Assembly: GCA_038503035.1 (NCBI GenBank)
Contig: JAVSML010024444.1
Location: forward strand, 124,001 to 188,000
Origin: Crocodylus rhombifer
Taxonomy: Eukaryota > Chordata > Crocodylia > Crocodylidae
DNA: 64,000 nucleotides
Direction: 5' to 3'
Shown: piece after piece, positions 1 through 11,388 of the stretch
Position numbering within the stretch: the first letter of the stretch is position 1
Layout of the letters: each line of letters starts with the position of its first letter
Program-made: the position numbers and the translations under genes
The notes under the pieces: model-generated
Databases searched by the model: none
The model's input: the letters and a program-made list of their open reading frames with translations, nothing else
What the model was told of the DNA's origin: nothing

Positions 1-506
1 AGCCAGCCCCCAGGCTGTCGTAAGTGCAGGACTTTGCACTTGTCCTCACTGACTGTCAAGAGATTCCTTTGGATTTAATTCTCCAATTTGTCTAGGTCAC
101 CCTGAATCCTAGCCCTAGCCTCCAATGTATCTACTACTCCCACCAGCTTGATGTCATCTGCAGACTTACTGAGGGTGCACTCTATGCCATCTTCCAGGTT
201 GTTGATGAAGACATTGAACAAAACCATCCCCAAGACCAACCCCTGGGGCACTCCACTTGATACTAGCTACCAGCTAGATATTGAACCATTGATTACTGCT
301 CTCTGAACCCAATGCTCCAGCCAGATTTCTATCCACCTTACAGTCCATTCATCCAGCCCATATTTCCCTAGCTTGCCTGTGAGAAAGTTGTGGGAGACCA
401 TAATAAAAGCCTTGCTAAAATCAAGGTACACCACATCCACTGGTCTCTCCACATCAACAGAGCCACTCACCTCATCATAGAAGGCAATCAGGCCGGTCAG
501 GCATGA
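1..506 (-). mobile_element. CR1 LINE copy A, RT part (runs off the left edge)
   Basis: Minus-strand reading gives the centre of a CR1-type non-LTR reverse transcriptase. VVYLDFSKAF (palm motif A) lies near 412-441, an ADD catalytic motif within SADDIKL near 150-170, and DKCKVLHLG near 20-50. An uninterrupted 67-codon stretch covers 267-470. The piece is interrupted at 506, and its frame resumes at 1153 after the inserted CR1. The 3' end of the element lies outside the window. It is diverged and carries stops elsewhere, so it is a dead copy. By sequence it belongs with copy C (55400-63148) rather than with the other CR1s here. Confidence 0.93.
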
Positions 507-1066
507 ACATGAGCCTTCAGTGGGATGCTGCAGCTAGTAAAGCTAGGAAAACACTGGCTTGCATCCAAAGATGCTTCTCAAGCAGATTCCGGGACATCAT
601 TCTCCTGTTGTACTTGGCCTTGGTGAGGCCACAGCTGGAGTACTGCGTCCAGTTTTGGGATCCACAATTCAAAAAGGATGTGGAGAAGCTTGAGAGGGTG
701 CAGAGGAGAGCCACATGCATGATCAGAGGTCAGGAAAACAGACCTTATGATGAGAAGCTGAGAGCAATGGGGCTATTCAGCCTGGAAAAGCACAGGCTCA
801 GGGGTGATCCGGTGGCCACCTATAAGTTTATCAGGGGTGCTCATCAGGATCTGGGGGAACGTCTGTTCACCAGAGTGCCCCAAGGGATGACAAGATCGAA
901 CGGTCACAAACTCCACTGTGACCGGTTCAGGTTGGACATAAGAAAGAACTTCTTCACTGTCCAAGCCCCCAAGGTTTGGAACAGACTGCCACCTGAGGCA
1001 GTTCAAGCACCCACTTTGAATGCCTTCAAAACACATTTGGATGCTTATCTTGCTGGGATCCTATGA
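503..1066 (+). pseudogene. CR1 ORF2 C-terminal fragment (RT thumb and C-terminal region)
   Basis: An open 187-codon frame matches the C-terminal part of CR1 ORF2. Recognisable blocks are ALVRPQLEYCVQFW (codons about 40-53), VQRRATCMIRG (about 66-76), GLFSLEKHRLRGD and RFRLDIRKNFFTV. The final LDAYLAGIL matches the usual CR1 protein end. The endonuclease and catalytic RT core are absent because the insertion is 5' truncated, so this cannot encode an active enzyme. The apparent start codon lies within the family sequence and is not a true initiation site. Confidence 0.9.
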
Positions 1067-1152
1067 TCACTGCTAACTTCCTGCCCCTGGGGCAGGGGGC
1101 TGGACTTGATAATCCTCTGGGGTCCCTTCCAGCCCAAATGTCTATGAAATCT
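507..1152 (+). mobile_element. 5'-truncated CR1 inserted into copy A
   Basis: This plus-strand CR1 3' end starts inside the RT C-terminal region and ends in the CR1 3' UTR and terminal TCTATGAAATCTATGA-type repeat. Removing it rejoins the minus-strand frame of copy A in the middle of the RT, between the HGF and GLIAFYDE motifs. ATGA occurs at both borders (503-506 and 1153-1156). This is either a 4-bp target duplication or microhomology with the CR1 tail. Sequence and 3' UTR are closest to copies B and G. Confidence 0.93.
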
Positions 1153-2945
1153 ATGACTTACCCCTTGTGAATCCATGCTGACTGTTCCTAATCACCTTCT
1201 TCTCCTCCAAGTGCTTAGAAATGGTTTCCTTGAGGATCTGATCCATAATTTTTCCAGGGACTGAGGTGAGGCTGACTGGTCTGTAGTTCCCTGGATCCTC
1301 CTTTTTCCCCCATCCTTAAATACGGACGCTATATTTGCCCTTTTCCAATAATCTGGGACCTATCCTGACTGCCATGAGTTTTCAAAGATGATGGCCAGTG
1401 GCTCTGCAATCACATCAGCCAACTCCCTCAGCACCCTCAGGTGAATTCCATCCGGTCCCATGGACGTGTATATGTCCAGCTTTTCTTTCACCACTGAGGG
1501 CTGCTCACCTCCTCCCCAAGCTGTGCTGCCCAGTGCAGTAGTCTGGGAGCTGACCTTGCCTGTGAAGACTGAGGCAAACAGGGCATTGGGCACTTCAGCC
1601 TTTTCTGCACCCTTTGTCACAAGGTTGCCTCCCCCATTCAGTCAGGGACCCACACTTTCCCTGATCCTCCTCTGGCTACCTACATACTTGTATAACTGGA
1701 AACCCTTCTTGTTACGCTTCACATCCCTTGTTAGCTGCAACTTCAATTGTGCTTTGACCTTCCTGAATTTATCCCCGCAATTCTTTTACATTCTTCCCTA
1801 GTTATTTGTTCAAATTTCCACTTCTTATAAGCTTCCTTTTTGTGATTTAGTTTACTGAAGAGTTCTCTGCTAAGCCAAGCTGGTCTTCTGTCATACTTGC
1901 TAGTCTTCCTGCATATTGGGATGATTTGTTCCTGCACTCTCAGTAAGGCCTTTTTAAAGGACAGCCAGCTCTCCTAGACGTATTTCCCTCTCAGACTGGC
2001 TTCCCAGGGCATCCTGCCCATGAGTTCCCTGAGCAAGTAGAAGTCTGCTTTTCTGAAGTCTGGGGTCCTTATTCTGCTGCTCTCCATCCTTCCTTTCCTC
2101 AGGATCCTGAATGCAATCATCTTGTGGTCACTGCTGCCCAAGTTGCCATCCAGTACTACATTCCCCATCAGTTCTTCCTTGTTTGTGAGCAGCAGGTCAA
2201 GAAGAACATGGCCCCTAGTTGGCTGCCTCAGCACTTGCACCAGGAAGTTGTCCCCAACACTCTCTAAAAACTTCCTGGATTGCCTGAGCACTGCTGTGTT
2301 GTCCTCCCAGCAGATGTCAGGGTGATTGAAATCCCCCTTGAGAACCAGGACTGGTGATCAGGAAACTTCCGCTAGCTGTTTGAAGAAAGCCTCATCCACC
2401 ACTTCTTCCTGGTCTGGTAGTGAATAGCAGACTCCCACCGTGACATCACCCTTATTGTTTTCCTCTCTGACCTTAACCCAGAGACTCTCAACACGCCTAT
2501 TTCCAGCTTCATACTAGAGCTCTGAGCAATCATGTGGCTCTTTTACATAAAGTGCAACTCCTCCTCCTCCTCTTCTCTCCTGCCTGTCCTTCCTAAACAG
2601 TTTGTACCCATCCATGACAGTGCTTCAGTCATGTGAGCTCCTACCAAGTCTTTGTTATTCCAGTCTGTCATAGCTCTGTGACTGTGCAGTGACTTCCAAT
2701 TCTTCCTGCTTGTTTCCCAGGCTCCGTTCATTTGTGTACAGGCACCTGAGGTAACTAATTTATTGCCCTGATTTCACAGAAACTATGAGAGCACCTGCCC
2801 TGTTGCCCCCTCTTGCTTGATCTTCCTCCAGGTCTCCCACTTCCCCACTTACCTCAGGGCTTTAGTCTTCATCCCTCAGCGAACCTAGTTTAAAGCCCTC
2901 CCTTGTGACCACTTTATTCTGGACTACCTGGGTCATGAGTGAGGG
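1153..2945 (-). mobile_element. CR1 LINE copy A, endonuclease and N-terminal RT part
   Basis: Minus-strand piece of copy A upstream of the inserted CR1. It runs from the inter-ORF region (the TTTAAAGCCCTCC block near 2890) through the endonuclease into the RT N-terminus, ending at NSQHGFT near 1165-1190. Similarity fades at about 2945, where the element seems 5' truncated or too diverged to follow. Confidence 0.9.
1360..2500 (-). pseudogene. CR1 ORF2 endonuclease and RT N-terminus (broken)
   Basis: Apurinic/apyrimidinic-type endonuclease and linker of CR1 ORF2, read on the minus strand. GVCYSLPDQ lies near 2430, [10 protein letters not shown] (metal-binding and catalytic Asp/Asn block) near 2310-2340, and [10 protein letters not shown] (the SDH catalytic motif) near 2120. 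After these come the DFRKADF block, the basic linker with RPAWLSREL, and [12 protein letters not shown] leading into the RT. The frame is broken by several stops and shifts, for example a stop shortly before the GDFN block, so it is a pseudogene. The endonuclease would nick the target DNA in target-primed reverse transcription. Confidence 0.9.
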
Positions 2946-4554
2946 ACCTATTAGTATAGCCCTTAGGTTTGTAGCAGCCTTAGTGGTCATGCTGTAGACA
3001 TGTAAGAAGGTGGAAGATGTAGTTGAACGTAATTAGTTTCACTTTGATTCAGCAGGTCATCATATTTCTAGCTGACAACTCACAGGTCAAATGAACCCTT
3101 TTACTTGAATTTGAAAGGAAGGAAAGACACAAACAAATGTGGTAATGTTTTCTACAATTAATGTGTATGTCTCCCCTTCCCCACTTTCTATATGCAACTA
3201 TACACTGTATGTTCTACCCTGGACTGGGGGAGTGAGATGTGGGTATCTGAATGTATCAGGGTGGAGTGAGTCAGGATAATTTGAATGGAATTATTCAACC
3301 CAAGGAAGAAACATTTTGGTGATGACACTGGAAGTCCCAAAAACTGAAGATTAGGTAGGGCATGATATATTCTTAATAAATCTATATAGCTGCTAGTGAT
3401 CACTCCTTTAATGTGACTGATGATTCACCACAGAGATGTTGTGTCAACAGGGATGGGACCCAGGAGCAACAACAGGGACCTGGAAGAGACAGGGTTGAAT
3501 GGGAAGAAGCAACTGAGGAAAGCTGCAGCCAAGACAAGTGACTATGGTGAAAGTCCCCTACCTAAACTAGAGCAGTGGTTGCTGCATCTGAGAGGGTGGA
3601 GAGCCTCCAGAACTTTCATGCCCCACATATGCAAGTGATGCATTCAACATGGACTCCTGAAACATGGATTAATAGGCCCCTCACTCCACCCAAAGCCAGA
3701 ACTGTGGGTGATGTTTAACAAAGGGGAAAGGGTAGCGGGTAACTACCTCCTTTGCTGTGGGAGAAGCATTGGCTTTGGGGCGTTGCTGGAGGACCTTGGT
3801 GGAAACTTTACTTACAGTTAACTTACCATTCAGGTTTTCCTAAAATTGTTGGTTAGCTTTATTTGTGTGTTTTCCCTGTGACAAGTTTTCCTTTGGTTTA
3901 ATCCCTGAATTTATCAAGGATTATGAGTATTGAAGTTTGCTCATCAGGAGCACCCACAATGTTGTAATTAGTTTTTCTAGGTTTGTGGGTTGGTGCTTGA
4001 GCCAAACCTGGCCCTTGTGATTGTAAAACAGTGCCTGTCAGAAGGATCAAACTACAATATGTTTAAGGAATTATGTTGATGCAGTTTTAAGGTTAGAGAA
4101 ATATGAGGAAAGAATAATTATCCAGTATTTCTACTTTATTTAATAATTCACTCACTTGCAAGTAAAATAAATATGCATCTCACCTGGATAAATAGTAGCA
4201 AATACAGTGTTGTTTAGCTTTTACCCTGTTGTTTTGGAAAACATTCCTAGTAACGTGATCCTTCAATAAAAATATTAAAACAGAATTATTCATAAGTTTT
4301 TTCAGATCCTGTGATTATACAAAGTTGTTCTTACATAGGCTTAAAATGTAGATCACAGAGAATTTTATTTTCTGGTAACATTTTGCTGAGCTTTTAATTA
4401 GAGACAATATGATTCTGCCTCAAGATTACAAAAAGGAATAGAATCAGTAGGCAGAGCAATACATAGCTCTTCTGAACTCTCTTAGTACATTAAGTGGTTC
4501 TGAGGAAAGAGTGTGGCCCTCTAATATTGGCACAGGAATGGGCACTAAAATGGC
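2946..4554. other. Gene-less DNA, no recognised element
   Basis: AT-rich sequence without recognisable coding potential. The longest open stretch (3420-3638, plus, 72 codons) has no family features and biased random-looking composition. I see no clear terminal repeats or LINE or SINE tails here. Confidence 0.5.
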
Positions 4555-4561
4555 CCCATAA

Positions 4562-5030
4562 TATGTCAGCCTTTTTATGAGTCACCTGGAAGAAGAAATC
4601 CTCAAGGACTGAACCACCAAACCCTAGCCATACTTAAGATATATTGATGGTATCATCATTTGGACTGAAAACCTGCAATCTCTGATTGATTTCCACCAGG
4701 AATTCAATAATCATCACCCTTCCATCAAACTCTCTCTGGAATTCTCCAGCACCAACATTTCCTTTTTAGACAATATGATCACTATCCAGAATGGTAAAAT
4801 ACAAACCACCATATACAAGAAACCCATGGACCAATATACATATATACCCTGAACCAGCAATCACCCTAAACATACCAAGAAAGCTGTAATATACAGCCAA
4901 GCCCTCTGATACCTCCAAATTTGCACCAAGGAGAACACTCGTGATTGTCACCTCACAAATCTCAAAAAGGCTTTCACTCAACAAGGACACTCCTCCAGAG
5001 AGACAGATCACACTTTTGAAAGAACCACCT
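4562..5030 (+). pseudogene. Penelope-like reverse transcriptase fragment
   Basis: The frame from 4562 reads through RYIDGIIIW, the PLE version of the RT catalytic box. The family norm is YIDD, so the second aspartate has become glycine here. Next come HPSIKLSLEFS, ISFLDNMI (the FLD block), and YKKPMDQYTYI (the conserved K-P-TD-like block), then HPKHTKKAVIYSQALRY. In-frame stops interrupt it before the catalytic box, around 4850 and around 4910. The N-terminal RT motifs are missing. Order and spacing fit PLE RT better than LINE or retroviral RT. Confidence 0.85.
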
Positions 5031-5384
5031 GAATAGCACATGAAGAACTGCTGCAGGACAGAAAGAAAATCCCCATGAATTACACACCATTGGTTAAGGA
5101 CAAACCATCCTTCCCTGGAACCTATATGGAAAATCCTCAAACAGTTGCAACCCATACTAGAAGACTCAATTCTTAAAGAGATCTTCCCAGAACCATCCAT
5201 TCTAGCCTTTAAACAAGCACCAAACCTCACCAATCTCATCACCAAAAGCAAACTTTCTATGGCCCAAAGCACGCTAAATGGATCCAGGCCATGCCATGAC
5301 AAGAAATGTTAAACCTTCCAACATATATCCATCACCCCCACAATAACTACACCCGCAACAGAACCATTAATAATTCCTGGATCT

Positions 5385-5570
5385 TACACATGCACCTCCA
5401 GAAATGTAATACATCTCATCCAGTGCACCAAATGCCATGATGGAAAATATGTAGGACAAACCAAACAGCAACTGTGTATCAGTATGAACGCATACCGCAA
5501 ATCTATCAAAGATGAGACTACCCAATCGCCCATGGGGCACAGTTCCCACAAGATAACCATTCTCTCCCCA
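5385..5570 (+). pseudogene. GIY-YIG endonuclease remnant of the Penelope-like element
   Basis: The plus-strand reading contains VIHLIQCTKC followed by GKYVGQTKQQL. This is the expected GIY...YIG arrangement with the CxxC-like pair typical of PLE endonucleases (LIQC, then KYVGQT). An arginine/lysine-rich helix and a histidine follow downstream. The endonuclease cleaves target DNA for PLE insertion. The frame closes soon after, and the catalytic glutamate region cannot be recognised, so this copy is inactive. Its position downstream of the RT is the canonical PLE order. Confidence 0.78.
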
Positions 5571-6060
5571 GTCTCTCAGTTCTAATCCTCAAAGGGAATT
5601 TACAAAACACCTTTTGCAGATTAGCCTACAAACTTCATGTCATCAACCTACAAAAAATCATGGACTAAATATAGACATTAGGTTTATGCACATTATAACC
5701 TCCCTAACAACTGAGACTCCAGGTAACCTCTTAACTATTTACCAGCTACATCTTATCACCAGGCCTACAATCTGCTTCTCCCTACCACCTGTGTCTCAAC
5801 CATTGTCTGCCACAATTTGGATTTTCACTGACTGGCAATCTTACGTACTGGCCTCTGGCTTCTCTTCTATCCCATCCAGGAAGAGCACATAACAACTGCA
5901 GATGCTTCCTCTGCCTGAAGAAGGTGTTTGTACCCGAAAGCTTGCAAAGAAGAATTTTTCCAGCTATTTTAGTTGGCCTAATAAACGGTATCAGATTTAC
6001 CCAAAGAATGTCTGCTTATGTACTTAGACCAACATGGCTACAACCAACACCCCTGGCCCT

Positions 6061-8151
6061 CTAACAGGTTTTCTGCAGCAAACTGGCAGCACTGGGATCA
6101 AGTTCTACTCTTATGCTCAGACTTGCAGGAGTACAGGCTTTTGTGCCTGCAGTGACATTGATTTCATTGCATGATGCATGGACACAAGGGTTCACCTGCA
6201 CATTCTATAATAGGGGAGTAATTTATGAAACTGCATTGAAAAGCAGCTATCCATACAGCTCCTTATGTCTGCAAAGGACTAATCCAGTACACTTGGTGCT
6301 GCACATATCAAAGCCTGTACCAAAAATCCACAAGCAGAATATAAACCCAGTCTGTTCTATAATCTTCCTCAAAAGCCTGTGCTCCTCCCTGCAGTTTCCC
6401 TGAAGACTGCTAACAGAGCAGTTGCAGGTACCAGAACTGTGCTTTGGTATGTGCACAGTTGTATGCTTGGAGAGAGGAACATAGGCTGTACAAGGGAAAA
6501 GTTGGGGAAAAGCACCCGGAAGTCTGTCTGCAGACACATAGCTAAAGTTGCAGCATCTGTATAACTAGCTCTCCATAGAAAGCAAGTTTAGCCATATAAG
6601 TACAGAGCTGTCATGTTATTACACATATGCGGGACTCAGTTCCTGAAGCAGTTCTATTAAGTAGATTAATTCTGTTACAGGAACTAGACATGTTTTGCAA
6701 AAGTTAACTCCTTTTTCCTTAGAGAAAGGAGCACTATATCATGTTAACAGAGTTCACACAGCTTCACAGGCTATTCCATGAGTGTAATTATTATTGCCTA
6801 ATGAGAATGGTCATAATCCTGTGACAGGTACACCCTGGAAAGCAATGGTTCTTCACTGGAGCTTAACCATGCAGCTTTCTTTGCAGGGCTGAGGCCTTAA
6901 TTTGTTTTTCTTGTGCTAAATTAATCTATGGGAATATGCATTCACAGCTGCCTTTCTGCAGGACCTCCCCTCCCTATCCCAAACATATGTACTCCTGCCT
7001 TGACAATCACAGCCTCTGATTCATTCTACATCTTAGAAAGCTTCCTCCTTTTGGAAGCAAGTTACATTAATTGTTTTTGCTGTTAACACTAGCAGCTTGA
7101 TCCATCCCATGGCAAATTTCTCTGAACTAGTGCTAGGCTAGTCCCTTCTCTCATAATTGCCAACACAAAGTCCATTGAGGTAAAGAATATGCCAAAAATT
7201 GCAGGCACAAGAGTTGGCTTCAGCATGGAAGCTTGGAGGGTTTCTTCTCCCTAGCTGATTCCCACTTCAAACACTTTGTTGGCTTTTATCTATGCTTGAA
7301 GCCATTACAATGCAATGAGATTTCCTTTGACAATCCATTTCTATGTGAGATGCAGAAGCCTATTTATTTCACCTCACTTGCAAATGTGCTTTTGAGTTAT
7401 ATAAAGGTGCTAATGCATAAATCTCCTCTACCCAAACTAAATAAAACAGATCTGTATTGTCAAAAATAGAAATATAAATGAATGATTACCAATCAACTGA
7501 ATGCAGGCAAACAGGTAGTTTTTGCCAGCTTGTGTAAACTTCATGCACTTCCTCCCATTATTTCATGCTATTTTGTTGTTGTTTACCCACTGTGAAAATA
7601 GCTGTGTGAGTCAATAATGACTCTCCAGCTGGAAATAATATATGTTGCTTTACATTTCTCAGAAGAAGCAATCATTTGTAATTTATTCATGCTGTGTCAT
7701 TCTGTGGCTAACACTCTGACTTGACACATCTTTTACAATTTAATGATGCAACAGAACTTAAAACCTGGCATGATACCCAATAATTCTGATTCTGAAAGTT
7801 ACTTACCATTACTAAATTGTAGCCACCATGTAGGAGGTGGGAGGGAGATACTAGCTAAGAGATAGATGCTTAAAGAATGTCCACAGCAGGAAAATTTTTA
7901 GCCTATTAAAATTATAAAATCTTGTGTAAAGTTAAAAATAGGCCTTCTGTTACTATCATAAGAACATCTGCCTTCATGTATGCTGATGCTCTCTAGAGCT
8001 ACTATGCTTCTTAAGTAAAGCTGTGCCCTGTGAGGTTGTGTTTCTCAGTGTAAAACCAGTAGGAACCAATGTTGGTGTTTCAGAAAGTTGTTTCTTTGAG
8101 ACAATGCCTTAGCATGGTATGATGCCCCTTTATTTGGATTAGGTATAAACA
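6061..8151. other. Gene-less DNA between the Penelope-like element and Harbinger
   Basis: No gene or mobile-element signature is recognised. Open stretches at 6113-6403 and 7233-7469 show no domain features and lack splice-site context that I trust. Confidence 0.5.
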
Positions 8152-8773
8152 GGGCGCATCTACGTGAGATGCTTAACTGAGTAGTAGCATAGTTTAATGC
8201 ACAGTTAGTGTGTGTGTCTACACATGTGCCCACTTACCGCAAAGTAAATGATATGAATTGCAAGTAAACTTGCTATTTGCATTTCCAAATGCAGGTAGCA
8301 AATTTATTCAGGATTAGTTACTGCACAGTAATGGACATGTAGACACCAACCAGCAGCAACTTTGATCCTGGTCAGCCCTGCCACTAGGGGGCCAGCCTGA
8401 GGCTAGCTCCAGGGCTCCAGACTGCGGCCTCTCTTGCCCCAGACCTAGACTGCCTCTGTGACAGCCCCAGCCTCAGGCCTTAAAATTCTGCAGGGATTTT
8501 GAACCCTGGGGCACATAAGCAGGGAGCCTGAGGCCACTCAAGCCCCTTGTGTTCCCCCCTGGGCAGGCCACAGGCCATCCCTGTCAGTCTGCCTGCACCC
8601 TGGTACCACTGCCTGGCACTGTAGTGCCATGCAGTGACCAGACACACACCATCCAGGCAGCTCCTGGCTCCTAAGGAAAGCTCTAGCTGCCCACAGCCCA
8701 CCCCCAGCATCCTGCCCTGAGCCTGCAGGTACTGTAGGACATTGCTTCACTACGCAGCTGTCAGTCTCATACT

Positions 8774-9109
8774 ATGCCCCTGTGCTGGGTGCTGCAGCAC
8801 AAGGACAGCTGCACAGAGGCTCAGAGAGTTGGCGTGCAATCCCCAAAGGTACCGTCCTTACCCACGCCTGTGTCCATGCCTGTGTCCACCACCGAGGGCC
8901 CTAACTGGCCCATGGAGGAGACTGGTGACTTTGTGGCACTTTGGGGTGAGGCAGAGGTGCAGCGCAGTTCATGCAGGGCAAATGCTCCAGCGCCCATTTC
9001 TACGAGGGGCTGTCAGGCTGGAGCATGGTCAATGCAGCAGTATTGCATCAAGGTCAAGGCCTTATGGGAACAGTGGACCCACTGTTTACTGTTTACCCGC
9101 CATTACTGA
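8774..9109 (+). pseudogene. Harbinger Myb/SANT-like DNA-binding protein (degenerate)
   Basis: An open plus-strand frame of 111 codons contains PNWPMEETGDFVALWGEAEV (codons about 43-62) and, about 30 codons on, QQYCIKVKALWEQW. This is the trihelix/Myb-like pattern of tryptophans plus a KVK helix known from Harbinger accessory proteins (Myb_DNA-bind_4 type). In the family this protein binds transposon ends and helps bring the transposase to the nucleus. The gene lies 2.3 kb from the transposase on the opposite strand, a common Harbinger layout. The frame shifts after the third helix, so it is a pseudogene. The longer overlapping frame 8742-9362 is a shadow. Confidence 0.78.
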
Positions 9110-9876
9110 CCACAACCATCAGTCGGGAAGTGCCCACATGTCCATGCCCTTTATGCATCAACTGACAGCCATCCTCATGCCCCAGACCCCAGCCATGCTG
9201 TGTACAGCAGCACAGGTGGCACGCCCAAGCCCCTGCCATGGCCTGGCACCTGGGGTGATGTGTCACTGGGGGGGGCGGCCCTCAGGCCTGCAGCTGCCAA
9301 CCAAGCTCCCCAGCCACAGCTCCACCAGCATCTTGGGAAGCCTGAGCCAGCACCTGCCCTGACATCTGTGTAGCCTCAACTCCAGCTATGAGGTGCAGCC
9401 AGCCATGTCACCACCAGCACACCTCCCTGTGGGGCTGGAGGGCATGGCCAGGTGCCTGACACAGTGACCTGCCATCCGAGAGCACTGGCCATAGCCACAT
9501 GCCATCCCCAACAGCCAAGACCAAGCAAAGCCACCAGCCATGTCAGCCCCAGACATGTGGTAAGCCCCACACTGGAAGGACGGCCCTCCCTGCCCCAGAC
9601 CCTGTCCCTGCCCCTGCCCACCTGTACTTCCCTTCCCTCAGATTCCCCCCCACAGCATGCAGAGAGGTGGGAGACAGTGTAAAACTTTATTAAGCAGCCT
9701 GCATCCCTGCATCTAGGTGGGCACTAGCTTCTCACATGCCAAGGAGTACATTAATGACATCACCAGTTGGGCCAGGAGAATGGTGCGGTCCTGGTTCCAC
9801 CTCTATCAAAGCTGACACATTCACAGGGCCCTGCAGATGGGCAGGCAATCACTGCACATAAGGGAGCTGGGTGGGT

Positions 9877-10191
9877 TTAGATGGCTGTTGTCAGCTGGCA
9901 GTCAGTGCAGCAGGCCAGCAAGGCCAGTGTAGTGGCCAGCAGGGACCCAGGGCATTGGTCATCACTGGCAGGGGCAGGGGCAGGGGCAGGGGCAGGGACC
10001 GCCATGGTGTGGGGAGGCAGAGTGTGAGCTTCCTCAGCTGTGGGAGGCAGGGACGTAGCACTGCCACAGATAGTTTTCCAGGCAGCAGTGGAGGTTGCAG
10101 GGCAGCCCGAGCTTTCCCCTCCTCCCCCCACATATTGTCTAAACTCAGAGTCCCATGATAGATGTGCAGATGTGCCCAGGGAACTGGACAA
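9877..10191 (-). pseudogene. Second Harbinger transposase N-terminus (internal duplicate)
   Basis: Minus-strand sequence near 9880-10005 encodes MAVPAPAPAPAPASDDQCPG and then LLACCTD. It closely matches the sequence at 12530-12620, MAAPASAPGSDDQHPRPLLA and then CCTNY, which lies at the expected 5' end of the transposase gene. The Harbinger interior therefore holds two copies of the transposase 5' end about 2.6 kb apart. The first is separated from any catalytic domain, which implies an internal duplication or a second, deleted Harbinger nested here. The proline/alanine run reflects a GGCAGG repeat at about 9967-9998. Confidence 0.6.
9967..9998. repeat. GGCAGG-type simple tandem repeat
   Basis: About five tandem GGGGCA/GGCAGG hexamers. 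It lies inside the duplicated transposase N-terminus and accounts for the Pro-Ala repeat in the minus-strand translation. Confidence 0.85.
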
Positions 10192-11388
10192 TCAGCAGCA
10201 GCAGGGCATAATGGGTCAGTCATCCCTCAGTCCATGCAAACAGCTCCTCATGCAGCACCTATGACAAGTGCCACAGGGGCATGCTCAGGGTGCTTCACTG
10301 GCCCCAGGGCACCTCCCCAGAAAGGCCCCTTGTAGGAAAGGCAGGGGCATAGCCAGCTCCACATTCCAGTCATCTGGAAGTGCCACAGCCCCCAAGCCCA
10401 GGCACCATGGGCTGAGTGGCAGCCCAGGACTGTAGCTGCCTTGCAGAAGGAGAAGGGGACACTGTGGGGTCTGGTCCTTTGGTAAGAGGTACTTCCATCA
10501 TCCTGGTTTGCCCCACCGTAGAAACAGGGTGGGTAGGCAGGTTGCCTCCAGCCAGCCCCCAGCAGCCCACCTGCCTCTGAGGAGCGAGTGGGAATGGGGG
10601 TGCTCAGCTTCTGGCTGCCTGGGCCCAGGCCTGCCCGGCCAACTTACCATGGTTCCTGGGCACACATCCATGCCCAGCTCCTGATCTGAGGCCAGGCAGC
10701 ACACAGGCCCTGGTACAGAGAATCTTATCTCAGAAATGTTGCAAACTGTCACAAACAGCTTCTTTCTCATGACTCTGCAGGTCCTGCTGCTCCATGTGGG
10801 AGAGAGGCCACAACTGGCAGCTGGGATTTTGGCTCAGGGTTGCTGCTGCCTACAGCTAGGACCCTGTGAATGTGCTGGTTCTGCCAGAGGCAGACCCAGG
10901 ACTGCACCGTTCTCCTGGACCAACTGGTGATAGTGTCAAAGGACCACCTGGTGTAAGCATGGGTTTGGTGGGCCACAGATGTCACCCAAAAGGCTGCACA
11001 AGACTGAGCATACTGGGAGTTCTGGGTGCGGCTCCTGGCCTCAGAGTGCAAGTGGGTAGAGGCACTGGAGTTGCAGAACATAATCCTGGGAGGGCAGTGC
11101 AGGCCATGGACAACAGGGGAAGGGAGAGGGTTCTGTTTGTTGGGGAAGGAGGGTGGAGGGGGTCTTTTGATGTGAAGGGAATAAAAACTTGTTCTTCTGA
11201 CACATCTGAAGTGAGCATAGTGCTGGGGATGGACAATGGGGTGATGGGTCCATGGGCAGTGTTCCAGGTTGGCTACAACAGGAAGTGCAGGAGGAGGTGG
11301 TTGGCCAGTACCTCTTGTATCTGGTGCCTTGGCCCCTGCTGGTGGGTGTGTGGCTCACCTGGAGCCTTGGTGGGGGGGCCCACAGCTG

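Larger units (their letters stand above)
4555..6060 (+). mobile_element. Penelope-like element, 5'-truncated and decayed
   Basis: Plus-strand remains of a Penelope-like retroelement: the C-terminal half of the RT, a linker, a GIY-YIG endonuclease remnant, then a 3' UTR. The 3' tail contains GACCAACATGGCTACAAC near 6030-6047, a motif I know from Penelope-type repeats of reptiles. A second, inverted copy of the same 3' end occurs at 26110-27940 in this window, which supports this as a repeat terminus. Assignment to the Neptune clade is plausible but unproven. Confidence 0.85.

Noticed and set aside
4766..5302. 178-codon minus-strand open frame
   Set aside because: Antisense to the Penelope-like RT, which has the recognisable motifs on the plus strand.
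8152..8231. An 80-base MITE formed by GGGCGCATCTACGTGAG and CTACACATGTGCCC
   Set aside because: Possible, but the same left end pairs better with the right end at 12967, which has matching subterminal motifs and ACA flanks.
8742..9362. 206-codon plus-strand open frame
   Set aside because: Out of frame with the Myb/SANT-like motifs at 8774-9109. Composition is that of GC-rich non-coding sequence.
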